From: Sphingobium soli
GTDB lineage: Bacteria; Pseudomonadota; Alphaproteobacteria; Sphingomonadales; Sphingomonadaceae
DNA: 35,440 bases
NCBI RefSeq assembly: GCF_020782245.1
Contig: NZ_JAJGNP010000025.1
Location: forward strand, 1-35,440
Reading direction: 5' to 3'
Part shown: positions 1 through 7,881 of the stretch, piece after piece
Layout of the letters: every line of letters begins with the position of its first letter
Position numbering within the stretch: the first letter of the stretch is position 1
Notes under the pieces: generated by a model
Told to the model about the DNA's origin: nothing
The model's database searches: none
Seen by the model: only the letters and a program-made list of their open reading frames with translations
Made by a program: the position numbers and the translations under genes

Positions 1-76
1 TGAGACCGTATACGTTGACGCAGACTGATCAGATCACCTCAAAATCATGCTTGCAAACGGGGCGGGCCATACGTTT
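1..76. mobile_element. Right end of an IS110/IS1111-type element (partial, runs off the window)
   Basis: Positions 12-75 align clearly with the right end of the complete IS110-family element at 19591-19655. The last 17 bases are identical (subterminal repeat GGGGCGGGCCAT at 59-70, then ACGTT) and the stretch before them is similar with scattered mismatches. The sequences diverge immediately after ACGTT, as expected at an element boundary. The copy is related but not identical, so it is probably a different element of the same group. Its transposase would lie to the left of the window. Confidence 0.65.
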
Positions 77-139
77 TGAGGGAATGTCCACCACCATACG
101 TAATCGAGACGGGTCTGTCAGAATCGGGTCGAACCCGGG

Positions 140-844
140 ATGAATGGAAACCAACTCGTGAGCAATATCACCGCACCTGAAGATCACGGCGAATTTACGC
201 CTCTTCTTGGCAAGAGCTTTCTGACGCCGCTTTACGACCGGGCGATCGGTCTGTTCACCCGCGAACATCTCTGGCGCCAAAGGATTGTCGAAGAGCTGCA
301 CCTTGTCCCCGGCGACCGGGTGATCGATGTTGGCAGCGGAACCGGCACTCTTCTCAAGGCCTTGATGACGGATTGTCCGGAAGCGGGTCTGATCGGTGTC
401 GAACCCGACCCGGATGCGCTCGCGCTTGCGCGGCGCAAGTTTGGCGCGGGAGCCGATCTCGTGAAATGGCACAATGGCTTTCTCGAAAGCCTCAAGCTAC
501 CCGCAGGGTGGCAGCCGAACAAGATCGTCAGCAGCCTCGTCCTGCACCAGGTCCCCTTGCGCAAGAAGCAGACAATCCCGGAAACCATCGAAAGCTTGCT
601 CGTGCCAGGCGGAACCGTGTTGATCTCCGATTATATGAAGCAGGATAGCCCACTCATGCGGAGCCTCTTCCGGGCGACCGTCCAGTCTCTTGACGGCATA
701 AGCGACACGCAGCCCAGCGCCGACGGCGAAGTCGAAAAACTGTTCGCCGAAATCTTCACCGAGCCATGCCTGCTCCAACGGTTCCCGACGGCAACCGGGA
801 CGATCTCGCTATGGCGCGGATACAAGAAAGGAATTGCACAATGA
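140..844 (+). CDS. Class I SAM-dependent methyltransferase
   Basis: This 234-residue protein has the Rossmann motif I of class I methyltransferases (VIDVGSGTGTLL, about residues 61-72), an acidic motif II (GVEPDPDAL) and a later LVPGGTVLISDY segment typical of the family. It should transfer a methyl group from S-adenosylmethionine; the acceptor cannot be read from the sequence. The ATG follows a weak ribosome-binding context. The stop codon overlaps the start of the DUF411 gene by ATGA, so the two are probably translationally coupled, and methyltransferases of this kind do occur beside metal-resistance genes. The family is clear, the substrate unknown. Confidence 0.85.
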   Translation: MNGNQLVSNITAPEDHGEFTPLLGKSFLTPLYDRAIGLFTREHLWRQRIVEELHLVPGDRVIDVGSGTGTLLKALMTDCPEAGLIGVEPDPDALALARRKFGAGADLVKWHNGFLESLKLPAGWQPNKIVSSLVLHQVPLRKKQTIPETIESLLVPGGTVLISDYMKQDSPLMRSLFRATVQSLDGISDTQPSADGEVEKLFAEIFTEPCLLQRFPTATGTISLWRGYKKGIAQ

Positions 845-1305
845 ATTTGAAAAAGCCTTCGCTGCTCCGGCGATCGATTAGCGGCGCGGCCTTGCTCGTG
901 CTGGCAGCCTGTTCGAACGTGGCTCAGGCAGCGACCTATACGATGTTCCGGGATCCAGGATGTGGGTGCTGTCTCAACTGGGCAGGCCATGTCGAAGACG
1001 GGATGAACACGAAGGTGGCATCGGTCGACAGCAACGACATGGCGGCGATCAAGACCGCGCGGGGCGTACCCCAAGAGTTATGGTCATGCCATACGATGGA
1101 GGTCGATGGATACATCATCGAAGGTCACGTGCCTGCAGAAGCCGTCGCCAAGCTTTTGCGCGAACGGCTCGCCGGCGTTGCCGGCCTCGCGGTTCCGGGA
1201 ATGCCTCTGGGATCGCCCGGCATGGAGGCCGGAAACCGGATCCAGCCTTACGACGTCATCGCCTTTGGCCCAACCGGACAGAGCGTCTTCGCGTCCTTTC
1301 CGTAA
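841..1305 (+). CDS. DUF411 (CopG-like) periplasmic copper-binding lipoprotein
   Basis: The product has 154 residues. An N-terminal signal ends in a lipobox-like LAAC (Cys24), so the protein is probably an exported lipoprotein. The mature part has a CGCC motif at residues 41-44 in a thioredoxin-like context (FRDPGCGCC), followed by the family signature SCHTMEVDGYIIEGHVP. In the CopG branch of DUF411 such cysteines bind a copper cluster. The ATG at 841 is preferred over upstream in-frame starts because the signal peptide begins there and it overlaps the methyltransferase stop. Role: periplasmic copper binding or redox handling, inferred from family and neighbours. Confidence 0.88.
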   Translation: MNLKKPSLLRRSISGAALLVLAACSNVAQAATYTMFRDPGCGCCLNWAGHVEDGMNTKVASVDSNDMAAIKTARGVPQELWSCHTMEVDGYIIEGHVPAEAVAKLLRERLAGVAGLAVPGMPLGSPGMEAGNRIQPYDVIAFGPTGQSVFASFP

Positions 1306-1399
1306 GGGGGTGAAGCCACTCCATGCGTCGGCATGAAAGGTTGCAGGCGATGAGGACTAATTGCGGGAAGCGACACAGAAGCCTGTCGAACTTCTCGCC

Positions 1400-1434
1400 G
1401 GGTCCGGGCTGGCTGCCCCCACAGTCCCGGACCC
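1400..1434 (+). terminator. Terminator-like stem-loop after the DUF411 gene
   Basis: A perfect 9-bp inverted repeat (GGGTCCGGG at 1400-1408, CCCGGACCC at 1426-1434) encloses a 17-base loop. It lies in the 286-base gap between the DUF411 gene and the permease. Only a short pyrimidine stretch follows, so it is a weak terminator candidate or an mRNA 3'-end stabiliser. I see no other convincing signal in the gap. Confidence 0.35.
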
Positions 1435-1591
1435 TTCCAATTTGTATGATTGCAGCACGCACGAAATAGGAGAAATGCGATAGTCAAAAGCTCGGTCAGA
1501 AATGCTGGATCTTTTTAAGGGGTGAACCTCTGCCCAACGTACTGCTTGTCGTGATGCTTCTCGGACGGGATGACATAGACAGGGGAAAGAC

Positions 1592-2944
1592 TTGCAGACA
1601 GATGGCGACGATCAACATAGCGAGAATGCGGGCTCGATAACGTTGCTGGGCGGTGTCGCGATGGGGACCGGCGTCATGATTGGCGCAGGTATCTTCGCAC
1701 TGACCGGCCAGATTGCCGAACTGGCTGGACCGTTATTTCCGCTTTCTTTCATAGTCGGCGCGCTGGTTACCTCGCTTGCCGCCTACAGCTACATCAAGAT
1801 GTCGAACCGCTGGCCCTCCTCTGGCGGCATCGCGATGATCCTTCAGAAGGCTTACGGACCGGGCGTCGTTGCAGCATCGGCATCGCTCCTGATGGCGCTG
1901 TCGATGGTCATCAACGAAAGCCTGGTCGCTCGGACCTTCGCGACCTATGCCTTGCGGCCCTTTGGGCTCGAAAGCAGCGGCATTCTGGTCTCCGTCGCGG
2001 CACTGGCCCTCATCGTTTTCGCCTATTTCGTGAATGCTGCCGGCAACAAATCGGTCAGCGGGTTTTCGCTCATTATGTCGGCAATCAAGATCGGCGGCAT
2101 CGCCCTGTTCGCAATTGCGGCGATCTGGGCCACCGGATTTTCAGGCGGTGCCTTCGCAGAGCCGGTCGCGCTTTCGGGCCTCGACGCGTTGCTCGCTTCG
2201 GTCGCTTTCTCGATCCTCGCTTTCAAGGGTTTCACCACCATCACCAACAGCGGCGGCGAAATCATCGATCCGCATCGGAATGTCGGCAGAACCATTATCA
2301 TTTCGATCGCAGTATGCGTGGTCGTCTACCTTCTCGTCGCGGTGGCGGTCGGCGCCAGCCTCAGCACTTCAGAAATAGCCGAGGCGCGCGATTACTCTCT
2401 TGCGGCAGCTGCGCGCCCCGCGCTCGGAGAGCTTGGCTTCTATTTCACAGTCGCAATCGCGATCGCAGCCACGACCTCGGGTGTCATCGCCAGTGTTTTC
2501 GCCGTTTCGCGAATGCTGACGATGCTGACCGAGATGAAGATGATCCCGCATAGCCATTTCGGCATGAGCGGACCGATCCGCAGTCACATGCTGGTCTATA
2601 CCGTAGTGATTGCCGGCACGCTCGCGGTCCTGTTCGATCTGTCGCGGATCGCTTCGCTCGGAGCATTTTTCTATCTCGTAATGGACATGCTTGTGCATTG
2701 GGGCGTGCTGCGCGGTTTGCGGGAAGAGATCGGTGCGCGTGCCTGGGTGCTATGGTCGGCACTCGTGGCGGACAGCGTAGTCCTGACCGCTTTTGCCTTC
2801 GCCAAGCTCAAAACCGACCCTGCGGTCGTCGCCTATGCGGTCGCAGGCATTGCCGCCGTTTTCATCGCCGAATGGTTCTATTTGTCCAGGCGTTCGCAAG
2901 CGATGGACTCCGCTTCAGAAAGACCGGCGGAAGAGAGGCGGTGA
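1592..2944 (+). CDS. APC-superfamily amino-acid permease-like transporter
   Basis: This 450-residue, strongly hydrophobic protein has about 12 predicted membrane segments. The first helix carries the APC signature GTGVMIGAGIFALTG, where the unwound GxG substrate site sits in this superfamily. Translation starts at TTG (1592), supported by AGGGGA at 1581-1586. The substrate is not evident; amino acid or polyamine transport is the family default. It stands alone between the DUF411 gene and the glutaredoxin-MauE gene, so a link to metal stress (for example import of a thiol precursor) is only suggested by position. Confidence 0.82.
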   Translation: MQTDGDDQHSENAGSITLLGGVAMGTGVMIGAGIFALTGQIAELAGPLFPLSFIVGALVTSLAAYSYIKMSNRWPSSGGIAMILQKAYGPGVVAASASLLMALSMVINESLVARTFATYALRPFGLESSGILVSVAALALIVFAYFVNAAGNKSVSGFSLIMSAIKIGGIALFAIAAIWATGFSGGAFAEPVALSGLDALLASVAFSILAFKGFTTITNSGGEIIDPHRNVGRTIIISIAVCVVVYLLVAVAVGASLSTSEIAEARDYSLAAAARPALGELGFYFTVAIAIAATTSGVIASVFAVSRMLTMLTEMKMIPHSHFGMSGPIRSHMLVYTVVIAGTLAVLFDLSRIASLGAFFYLVMDMLVHWGVLRGLREEIGARAWVLWSALVADSVVLTAFAFAKLKTDPAVVAYAVAGIAAVFIAEWFYLSRRSQAMDSASERPAEERR

Positions 2945-3044
2945 CCCCGTTAGTAGAACACGAGCGCAAAGGCAGCGACCAAAAGCCGACGAGGATCGAG
3001 GCGCCAAGTTCGCGGATCAAAAGAAATTCAAGACGGAGCATATC

Positions 3045-3806
3045 GTGACGACTAAAACTGCCACCGTTTACCGAATGGTCATGCCGGACCACGTTTGTCC
3101 GTATGGATTGAAAACGGTCGATTTGCTCAAACGCGAAGGTTTCGAGGTGGACGACCACCATTTGAAAACGCGCGAGGAGACCGATGCGTTCAAAGAGCAG
3201 CATGGGGTAGAAACCACCCCCCAAACCTTCATCGGCGGGAAGCGCATCGGAGGTTACGACGATGTCCGTGAGCATGTCGGCAAGAAAAGAACGCAAGCCG
3301 GTGATGACGAGACCAGCTACCAGCCCGTCATTGCCATTTTCGGCGTCGCTTTCCTCCTGGGTCTGGCAATTAGCTGGTACGTTTTCGACACGATTTTCAC
3401 GGTGGAAGCGGTCGAATGGTTTGTCAGCCTATCGATGGCCTTGCTCGCGATCCAGAAGTTGCAGGACGTGCGCAGCTTCTCGACCATGTTCCTCAACTAC
3501 GATCTGCTGGCGCGACGCTGGGTACGATATGGATTTCTATATCCGTTCGGTGAGGGTTTGGCTGGAATATTAATGGTCGCGCACGCGCTTCCGATCGTCT
3601 CGGTTCCGGTATCGCTGTTCATAGGGACGGTCGGCGCGGTCAGCGTGTTCAAGGCGGTCTACATCGACAAGCGCGAGTTGAAATGCGCTTGCGTCGGCGG
3701 AAGCAGCAACGTGCCGCTCGGCTTCGTATCGTTGACCGAGAACCTGTTCATGATCGGTATGGGTCTTTGGATGGGTGCCAAGGCCCTGGGTTGGGTCTCG
3801 CTATGA
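3045..3806 (+). CDS. Glutaredoxin-MauE/DoxX-like membrane fusion protein
   Basis: The protein has 253 residues if translation starts at GTG 3045, which has ACGGAG at 3033-3038. Residues 1-80 are a glutaredoxin domain with CPYG at 18-21 (one active-site Cys, second Cys lost), the TPQ cis-proline loop and the glutathione-site-like GGYDD. Residues from about 85 on are a four-helix membrane domain of MauE/DoxX type with a conserved CxC (214 and 216) in CACVGGSSNVPLG. MauE-like proteins are thought to move reducing power or assist disulfide formation across the membrane. A cytoplasmic glutaredoxin head fused to it suggests a transmembrane thiol relay. The stop overlaps the next start by ATGA. Confidence 0.75.
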   Translation: MTTKTATVYRMVMPDHVCPYGLKTVDLLKREGFEVDDHHLKTREETDAFKEQHGVETTPQTFIGGKRIGGYDDVREHVGKKRTQAGDDETSYQPVIAIFGVAFLLGLAISWYVFDTIFTVEAVEWFVSLSMALLAIQKLQDVRSFSTMFLNYDLLARRWVRYGFLYPFGEGLAGILMVAHALPIVSVPVSLFIGTVGAVSVFKAVYIDKRELKCACVGGSSNVPLGFVSLTENLFMIGMGLWMGAKALGWVSL

Positions 3807-4219
3807 TTTGGGCACTGCTTCTCGGTTTCGCGCTGTTCGCGATCTCTCTCTACTTCCACATGTTGATGCTGCGCGGGGCGAAAGCCGTTTCTCCGCCAGG
3901 CAAGGACCCACGCCATTTCCGGCTGCTTGCAGGCTCCAGCCTCGTTCTTCTCAGCCATCTGGTCATCGCCGGCATATTCGCGGGCGGAATGTATCTCGCT
4001 TCCGTCTGGGGCCTTGGCGGGCTCGAGAAGGACGTCATCAACAGCTGGATGGATTATTACTACTTCGCGCTGATCACGATCTCGACGGTCGGTCTCGGCG
4101 ATATTCTGCCCGCCGGGCACATGCGCGCCATTTCCGGCATCGCCGCCCTTACCGGGTTCCTGATGATCAGTTGCACCGCCCAATATGTCTATCAAACCAT
4201 GAGCGAAAAGGAGAATTGA
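3803..4219 (+). CDS. Two-TM ion channel protein with TVGLGD filter
   Basis: This 138-residue membrane protein has an N-terminal helix, a second hydrophobic segment around 45-68, a pore-helix region and a selectivity-filter motif TVGLGD at 95-100, followed by a final helix. TVGYGD-like filters define the K+ channel family; Leu replaces the usual Tyr, a change seen in prokaryotic ion-channel-2 proteins. No RCK or other regulatory domain is attached. The gene overlaps the previous one by ATGA and is followed after 1 base by the DUF305 gene, so it belongs to the same operon. Ion selectivity is not proven. Confidence 0.75.
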   Translation: MIWALLLGFALFAISLYFHMLMLRGAKAVSPPGKDPRHFRLLAGSSLVLLSHLVIAGIFAGGMYLASVWGLGGLEKDVINSWMDYYYFALITISTVGLGDILPAGHMRAISGIAALTGFLMISCTAQYVYQTMSEKEN

Positions 4220-4220
4220 T

Positions 4221-4754
4221 ATGGCTGAAGCTAGGCACGATGCACACGAAAAAGGTGGAGGGGGCGGCAACTACTGGCGGTTCATGGCAATGGTATCGAC
4301 CTCGACCGTGATCATGTTCTTCCTGATGTATGCCAACAGCTTCGACATGGACGACGTTTTCTGGAGCGAGACGCGCTTCTGGATGATGTTCGTCATGGGC
4401 GCGATGATGATGGTGGTCATGCTTCTCTTCATGTGGGGCATGTACAAGGACCGGACCAAGAACTTCATCATCTTGGGTGTCGGAGCCGTCGTCTTCGCGC
4501 TCGCGCTATGGCTCGTACGCAGCCAGACCACGGTGGACGATACGGAATACATGGCCGCGATGATCCCGCACCACTCGATCGCGATCATGACTAGCGAGAG
4601 GGCGAGCCTGAAGGATCCGCGGGTTCGCGAACTCGCGCAGGCCATCATCGTCGCGCAGCGGCGCGAGATCGCCGAGATGAAATATCTCATCCAGGACATC
4701 GAGGAAAACGGTCCGCGCACCGAAGAACGCCTGCCCGAGGAGATGCAGCAATGA
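4221..4754 (+). CDS. Membrane-anchored DUF305 protein
   Basis: The product has 177 residues. The N-terminal half has three Met-rich hydrophobic segments. The C-terminal half carries the DUF305 core YMAAMIPHHSIAIMTSE, whose paired histidines and methionines are the hallmark of this ferritin-like four-helix family often found in copper islands. Most DUF305 proteins are simple exported proteins; here the domain is tethered to a membrane module. Periplasmic metal binding is the likely role, but the biochemistry of the family is poorly known. It overlaps the downstream lipoprotein gene by ATGA. Confidence 0.8.
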   Translation: MAEARHDAHEKGGGGGNYWRFMAMVSTSTVIMFFLMYANSFDMDDVFWSETRFWMMFVMGAMMMVVMLLFMWGMYKDRTKNFIILGVGAVVFALALWLVRSQTTVDDTEYMAAMIPHHSIAIMTSERASLKDPRVRELAQAIIVAQRREIAEMKYLIQDIEENGPRTEERLPEEMQQ

Positions 4755-5239
4755 ACAAGATCGCAATCCTGACGCTTGCAGCCCTCCCTCTGGCGGCCTG
4801 CAACACCAATACCGCGGTCGGCAATGATCGCGAAGCACAGCTCGATCCCCCGGCAACTGCGGCGCCGATAGAGAGTGCTGCGAGCGCTCTTGCCAACCTC
4901 AGCCCGGGCCTCATGCTGCCCGAGACCATGAGCGACGCGGACCTCGCCACGCTGGGAGCCGAGAACACGTGTCAGTTTCGCCTGACTGAGGTCGCGTTTC
5001 CGTCGTTCGTCTACGACAACAGCGGTGGCGGCGCGATCAAGATCAACGGCAAGCTGATCCCTGTCACAGCAAGCGCCTCGGGTGAGTATGCGAATGGTGA
5101 GCTTCGTATCCGCACGCGCCTTCTCGATGACGAAGGAGACGCGGGCCTGCAGATGCAGGAACTCATCGTCGCCGGACCTCGGATGAAGGACGAGTTCGGG
5201 TTCTGGGGGTACACGACCTGCGGCAACAGCGAGGCGTGA
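4751..5239 (+). CDS. Small exported lipoprotein of unknown function
   Basis: This 162-residue protein has a short signal ending in the lipobox LAAC (Cys17), then a low-complexity linker (about 20-50) and a compact C-terminal domain containing two cysteines (in ENTCQFRL and YTTCGNSEA) that could pair in the periplasm. I do not recognise the family with confidence. The gene overlaps the DUF305 gene by four bases and ends just before a strong hairpin, so it is probably the last gene of the operon that starts at 3045. Confidence 0.7.
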   Translation: MNKIAILTLAALPLAACNTNTAVGNDREAQLDPPATAAPIESAASALANLSPGLMLPETMSDADLATLGAENTCQFRLTEVAFPSFVYDNSGGGAIKINGKLIPVTASASGEYANGELRIRTRLLDDEGDAGLQMQELIVAGPRMKDEFGFWGYTTCGNSEA

Positions 5240-5247
5240 ACACGAGC

Positions 5248-5279
5248 GAGCGGGCGCCAGCGTGCGTTGGCGCCCGCTC
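5248..5279 (+). terminator. Strong intergenic stem-loop
   Basis: A perfect 12-bp stem (5248-5259 with 5268-5279) encloses an 8-base loop, beginning 9 bases after the lipoprotein stop. No T-run follows, so it may be an mRNA-end stabiliser or a terminator of a type that does not need a U tract. Confidence 0.5.
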
Positions 5280-5332
5280 CATGATCACGACGGGCCCGGC
5301 ACGCGCGGCCAGATTCATAATGAGGTACGACA

Positions 5333-6052
5333 GTGGCAGCAGAGCCTGTGACCGATGCAGCACCCATTGCGGTCTTCGGTGCCGGAGGAAAGACCGGTAC
5401 GGAAATACTGCGCCATGCGGTTCGCAAGGGCATCGCGGTTCGAGCGTTCGAGCACACCTTGCCCGAACCATCGGACCGGGTCGATAACGTCGAGTACTTC
5501 CAATGCGATGTACTCAATGACGACTTCAGCAGCGAGCTCGAAGGTTGCCGTGCTGTTATTTCCGCACTCGGTATAGGGTTTAGTCCATCGACGGCGATCG
5601 ATCCGCCTCCGCTTTACACGGAGGGAACCCGCAGGCTGGTGGAAGCGATGTCGGCAACCGGCATTTCCCGGATCGTCGTGATATCGGCAGCGTTCGTAGA
5701 GGCGCAGTCCAGCGTTCCTGCATGGTTCGAGCTCACAGCAAGACCAGCCTTGCACAAAATTCTCGCACAGATGCGCGCAATGGAAGATCTTCTGGAGCGC
5801 GCGAAAGGCCTGGAATGGACGGCTGCGCGACCGGGCTGGCTCCTGGACGAACCCTATACCGGTGAAGCCGTCATTTCCGACGAGCGCCTTGCCGAAGGTT
5901 GCTTTCGCTGCCGGCACGCGGATCTTGCGGCAGCGATGCTCGAATTCGTCTGCGAGAACACCTGGGTCAACGCCAAGCCCGCAATAGCCCGCCCAGAAGA
6001 AGACCGCTTCGAAAGCATGACAGCGCTGAAAGCCGAACTGGGAATCGACTGA
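5333..6052 (+). CDS. NAD(P)-binding SDR/NmrA-like oxidoreductase
   Basis: This 239-residue protein has an N-terminal dinucleotide-binding loop (GAGGKTGTEI), a typical SDR acidic or polar loop (FQCDVLND) and AVISALG after strand 4. It resembles atypical SDR / NAD(P)H-binding (NmrA-like) proteins, which lack a strict YxxxK catalytic pair and often sense NAD(P) or reduce quinones. Start GTG 5333 is supported by GAGG at 5322-5325. It follows the hairpin and so may have its own promoter. A strong Shine-Dalgarno directly after its stop leads into a short ORF. Confidence 0.78.
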   Translation: MAAEPVTDAAPIAVFGAGGKTGTEILRHAVRKGIAVRAFEHTLPEPSDRVDNVEYFQCDVLNDDFSSELEGCRAVISALGIGFSPSTAIDPPPLYTEGTRRLVEAMSATGISRIVVISAAFVEAQSSVPAWFELTARPALHKILAQMRAMEDLLERAKGLEWTAARPGWLLDEPYTGEAVISDERLAEGCFRCRHADLAAAMLEFVCENTWVNAKPAIARPEEDRFESMTALKAELGID

Positions 6053-6064
6053 GGAGGAGGCGGC

Positions 6065-6163
6065 ATGTTCGAGACACGTACGGCGACAATCGGGAGGGGT
6101 CACGATAATTTTGAGACTCTCCGCAGGCTGCATGACCTTGTCTTAAAAGCGGCAAAGCTCTAG
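6065..6163 (+). CDS. Possible 32-residue small protein
   Basis: A short ORF starts with ATG 4 bases after a very strong ribosome-binding site (GGAGGAGG, 6053-6060) and ends in TAG at 6161-6163, right at the ribosome-binding site of the next gene. The peptide is basic and amphipathic (TLRRLHDLVLKAAKL at its end) with no known domain. It could be a real small protein, a leader that couples translation to the following gene, or the scar of a deleted gene. The good spacing and tight packing argue against pure chance. Confidence 0.35.
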   Translation: MFETRTATIGRGHDNFETLRRLHDLVLKAAKL

Positions 6164-6172
6164 GTGAGTGTG

Positions 6173-6529
6173 ATGCGAGCCTTGCGTACCCTAGGACTGT
6201 TATTGATCGCCTGCGGGCTATTCGTCCAGTCGGCCGCGCATGCTTCTGCTCTTCCTCAGGTCGTCGACGCAGGCGATCCGGCCTGCGCAGAGATGGAAAC
6301 GATGGCGGGCGCGACTTCCACGGAAGATGACGGCAGCGCACCTTGCAAGAACCTTCGGCTGGATTGTCTGGTGGCGCTCGGGTGCATTGCGCCGCTCGCT
6401 CCCGGCGCTGATGCGACCCTTTCCGAAGACTTACCGGCGCAGGCTGCTCAATTCAGCGGTTTGATCTCCAATTCGCTCGCCGCCCCAAGGCTGGGGCCAG
6501 AACCGCCACCTCCGCAATTTCCGGCATGA
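6173..6529 (+). CDS. Small exported Cys-containing protein at the head of Cus cassette 1
   Basis: The product has 118 residues if ATG 6173 is used (AGGTGAG at 6162-6168); in-frame GTG codons at 6164 and 6170 are alternatives. A signal peptide ends near AAHA. The mature protein contains PCKNLRLDCLVALGC and ends with a Pro-rich tail (PEPPPP). The protein at 26767-27129, also just upstream of a TolC-like gene, has the same layout: signal, PCKxLxLDCxxAxGCxxPL motif and PEPxPP tail. This defines a family tied to Cus cassettes. The four cysteines could bind copper or form disulfides. No characterised homologue is known to me. Confidence 0.75.
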   Translation: MRALRTLGLLLIACGLFVQSAAHASALPQVVDAGDPACAEMETMAGATSTEDDGSAPCKNLRLDCLVALGCIAPLAPGADATLSEDLPAQAAQFSGLISNSLAAPRLGPEPPPPQFPA

Positions 6530-6536
6530 CCCGCGT

Positions 6537-6552
6537 GCAGGCTTAAGCCTGC
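6537..6552. repeat. Perfect palindrome between small Cys gene and TolC-like gene
   Basis: GCAGGCTTAAGCCTGC is a perfect 16-base palindrome 7 bases after the stop of the small Cys protein. It could act as an RNA hairpin limiting read-through into the efflux genes or as a protein-binding dyad. A hairpin sits at the equivalent place in cassette 2 (27141-27175). Confidence 0.4.
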
Positions 6553-6645
6553 GCGCTCCTGCCTCTGGATGAACGGCCTGCGCTCGACGCGGGCCGGTGA
6601 TCCGGAACGCGTGCCTGACGCGCTCCTTTTGCGGAATGAACAATC

Positions 6646-7881
6646 ATGAAACGAGTATGCTGGACCGCGCTTCCGGTCCTGCTGGCCATTGCGCCGGCAA
6701 GTAATGCCCAGTCGGTGGGCTATGAAGAAGCTTTGCGAGCAGCGGCTAGCGACCAGCCGCAGGTTCGAACAAGCGAGCTGCGACTGGACGCCCGGCGCGA
6801 GATCGCCGACGCTGCCGATGAACTGCCTGACCCGCGCCTTCGCGCGGGCATCCAGAACCTGCCGGTAAGCGGGCCGGCCGCGTTTGATCTGGGTCGCCAG
6901 CTTCCCACGCAGATCCAAGTCGGAATCGAACAGGAGATTCCCAATCTCGCAAAGCGCAGGGCCCGGTCTGGAATGGCGGACGCCGACATCGACTTTGCCG
7001 CAGCACAGTTGATTCAAACCCGTTACAGGGTGTGCGTCAGCGCAGGAAAGGCATGGATCTCGTTGGCTTACGCCCAACGGGCTCTGACCGTGGCCGACGA
7101 TGCGCTTGCTGAAATCGGGGGGCTCGTGCCACTCGCGCGCAGTTCTGTAGCCGCCGGTTCGGCCAGACCCGCCGAAAGTCTCGAAATACGCCGTGCCGTG
7201 CTCGAGGTCGAAGATATGCGGACCAAGATTGAAGCCGACCGAGAGGCCGCGCAAGCCATGCTGTCGCGCTATACCGCTCTGACGAACGCTATCGCGACCG
7301 GAACCACGCCTTCGCCCGATCTCGATCCCGAAGGTTTGCGGGCAAGTTTGCAAAGCAATCCGGAACTTGTCGTGGCGCTTGCGCAGGTTCGTCAAGCGGA
7401 AGCGCGAAGTGATCTTGCCCGATCGGAAAGGCGTCCGGATTTCGGCGTCAATGTGAGCTATGGAAGGCGCGATCCCGACTTTGGCGATGTCGTCTCGGTG
7501 ATGGGTTCGATCACGCTCCCGATTTTCGCCGACCGGCGCCAAAACCCGCGTGTAGCCGCCGCCGACGCCGAGGCGGCGGCGGCGCAGTCGGCCAGAGCAG
7601 ACCGGCTCCGTGAACTCGAAGCCCAGTTCGAGACCGATCTCGCCGCATGGCGCAGCGCTTATCGACAATGGCAGCGCGCGACGGACGAACTGCTCCCTCT
7701 TGCCGAAAGCCGCGTGGACCTCGAACGCGCGAGCTTTGCCGCAGGCCGCGCGGATCTGCTCGACATCATCGACGCCATCAAAACGCTCGCCATGCTGCGG
7801 GTGGAAATTCTGCAACGCGAAGAGGCGTCCGTCGAGGCCGCCGCGAACCTGCGACTGACTTATGGGGAGTATGGCCGATGA
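6646..7881 (+). CDS. TolC/CusC-type outer-membrane efflux protein (cassette 1)
   Basis: The product has 411 residues. A cleavable signal ends near ASNA; there is no lipobox, unlike E. coli CusC. The mature sequence is the repeated alpha-helical OEP family: YEEALRAAASDQPQ near the start, LPDPRLRAGIQNLPVSG, LPTQIQVGIEQEIPNLAKR, and a second-half repeat beginning near LDPEGLRASLQSNPELV. It would form the trimeric outer-membrane exit duct of the pump made by the next two genes. The stop overlaps the adaptor start (ATGA at 7878). A paralogue with the same motifs is at 27528-28790. Confidence 0.92.
   Translation: MKRVCWTALPVLLAIAPASNAQSVGYEEALRAAASDQPQVRTSELRLDARREIADAADELPDPRLRAGIQNLPVSGPAAFDLGRQLPTQIQVGIEQEIPNLAKRRARSGMADADIDFAAAQLIQTRYRVCVSAGKAWISLAYAQRALTVADDALAEIGGLVPLARSSVAAGSARPAESLEIRRAVLEVEDMRTKIEADREAAQAMLSRYTALTNAIATGTTPSPDLDPEGLRASLQSNPELVVALAQVRQAEARSDLARSERRPDFGVNVSYGRRDPDFGDVVSVMGSITLPIFADRRQNPRVAAADAEAAAAQSARADRLRELEAQFETDLAAWRSAYRQWQRATDELLPLAESRVDLERASFAAGRADLLDIIDAIKTLAMLRVEILQREEASVEAAANLRLTYGEYGR

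Noticed and set aside
1248..1487. Minus-strand ORF of 79 codons in the gap after the DUF411 gene
   Set aside because: It overlaps the end of the DUF411 gene, has no domain, and is better explained as chance reading across the hairpin region.
2942..2955. GTGACCCCGTTAG as a second copy of the tRNA-Glu-like att core
   Set aside because: It shares only about nine bases with the core, lies between coding regions with no other tRNA-like features, and is probably chance.
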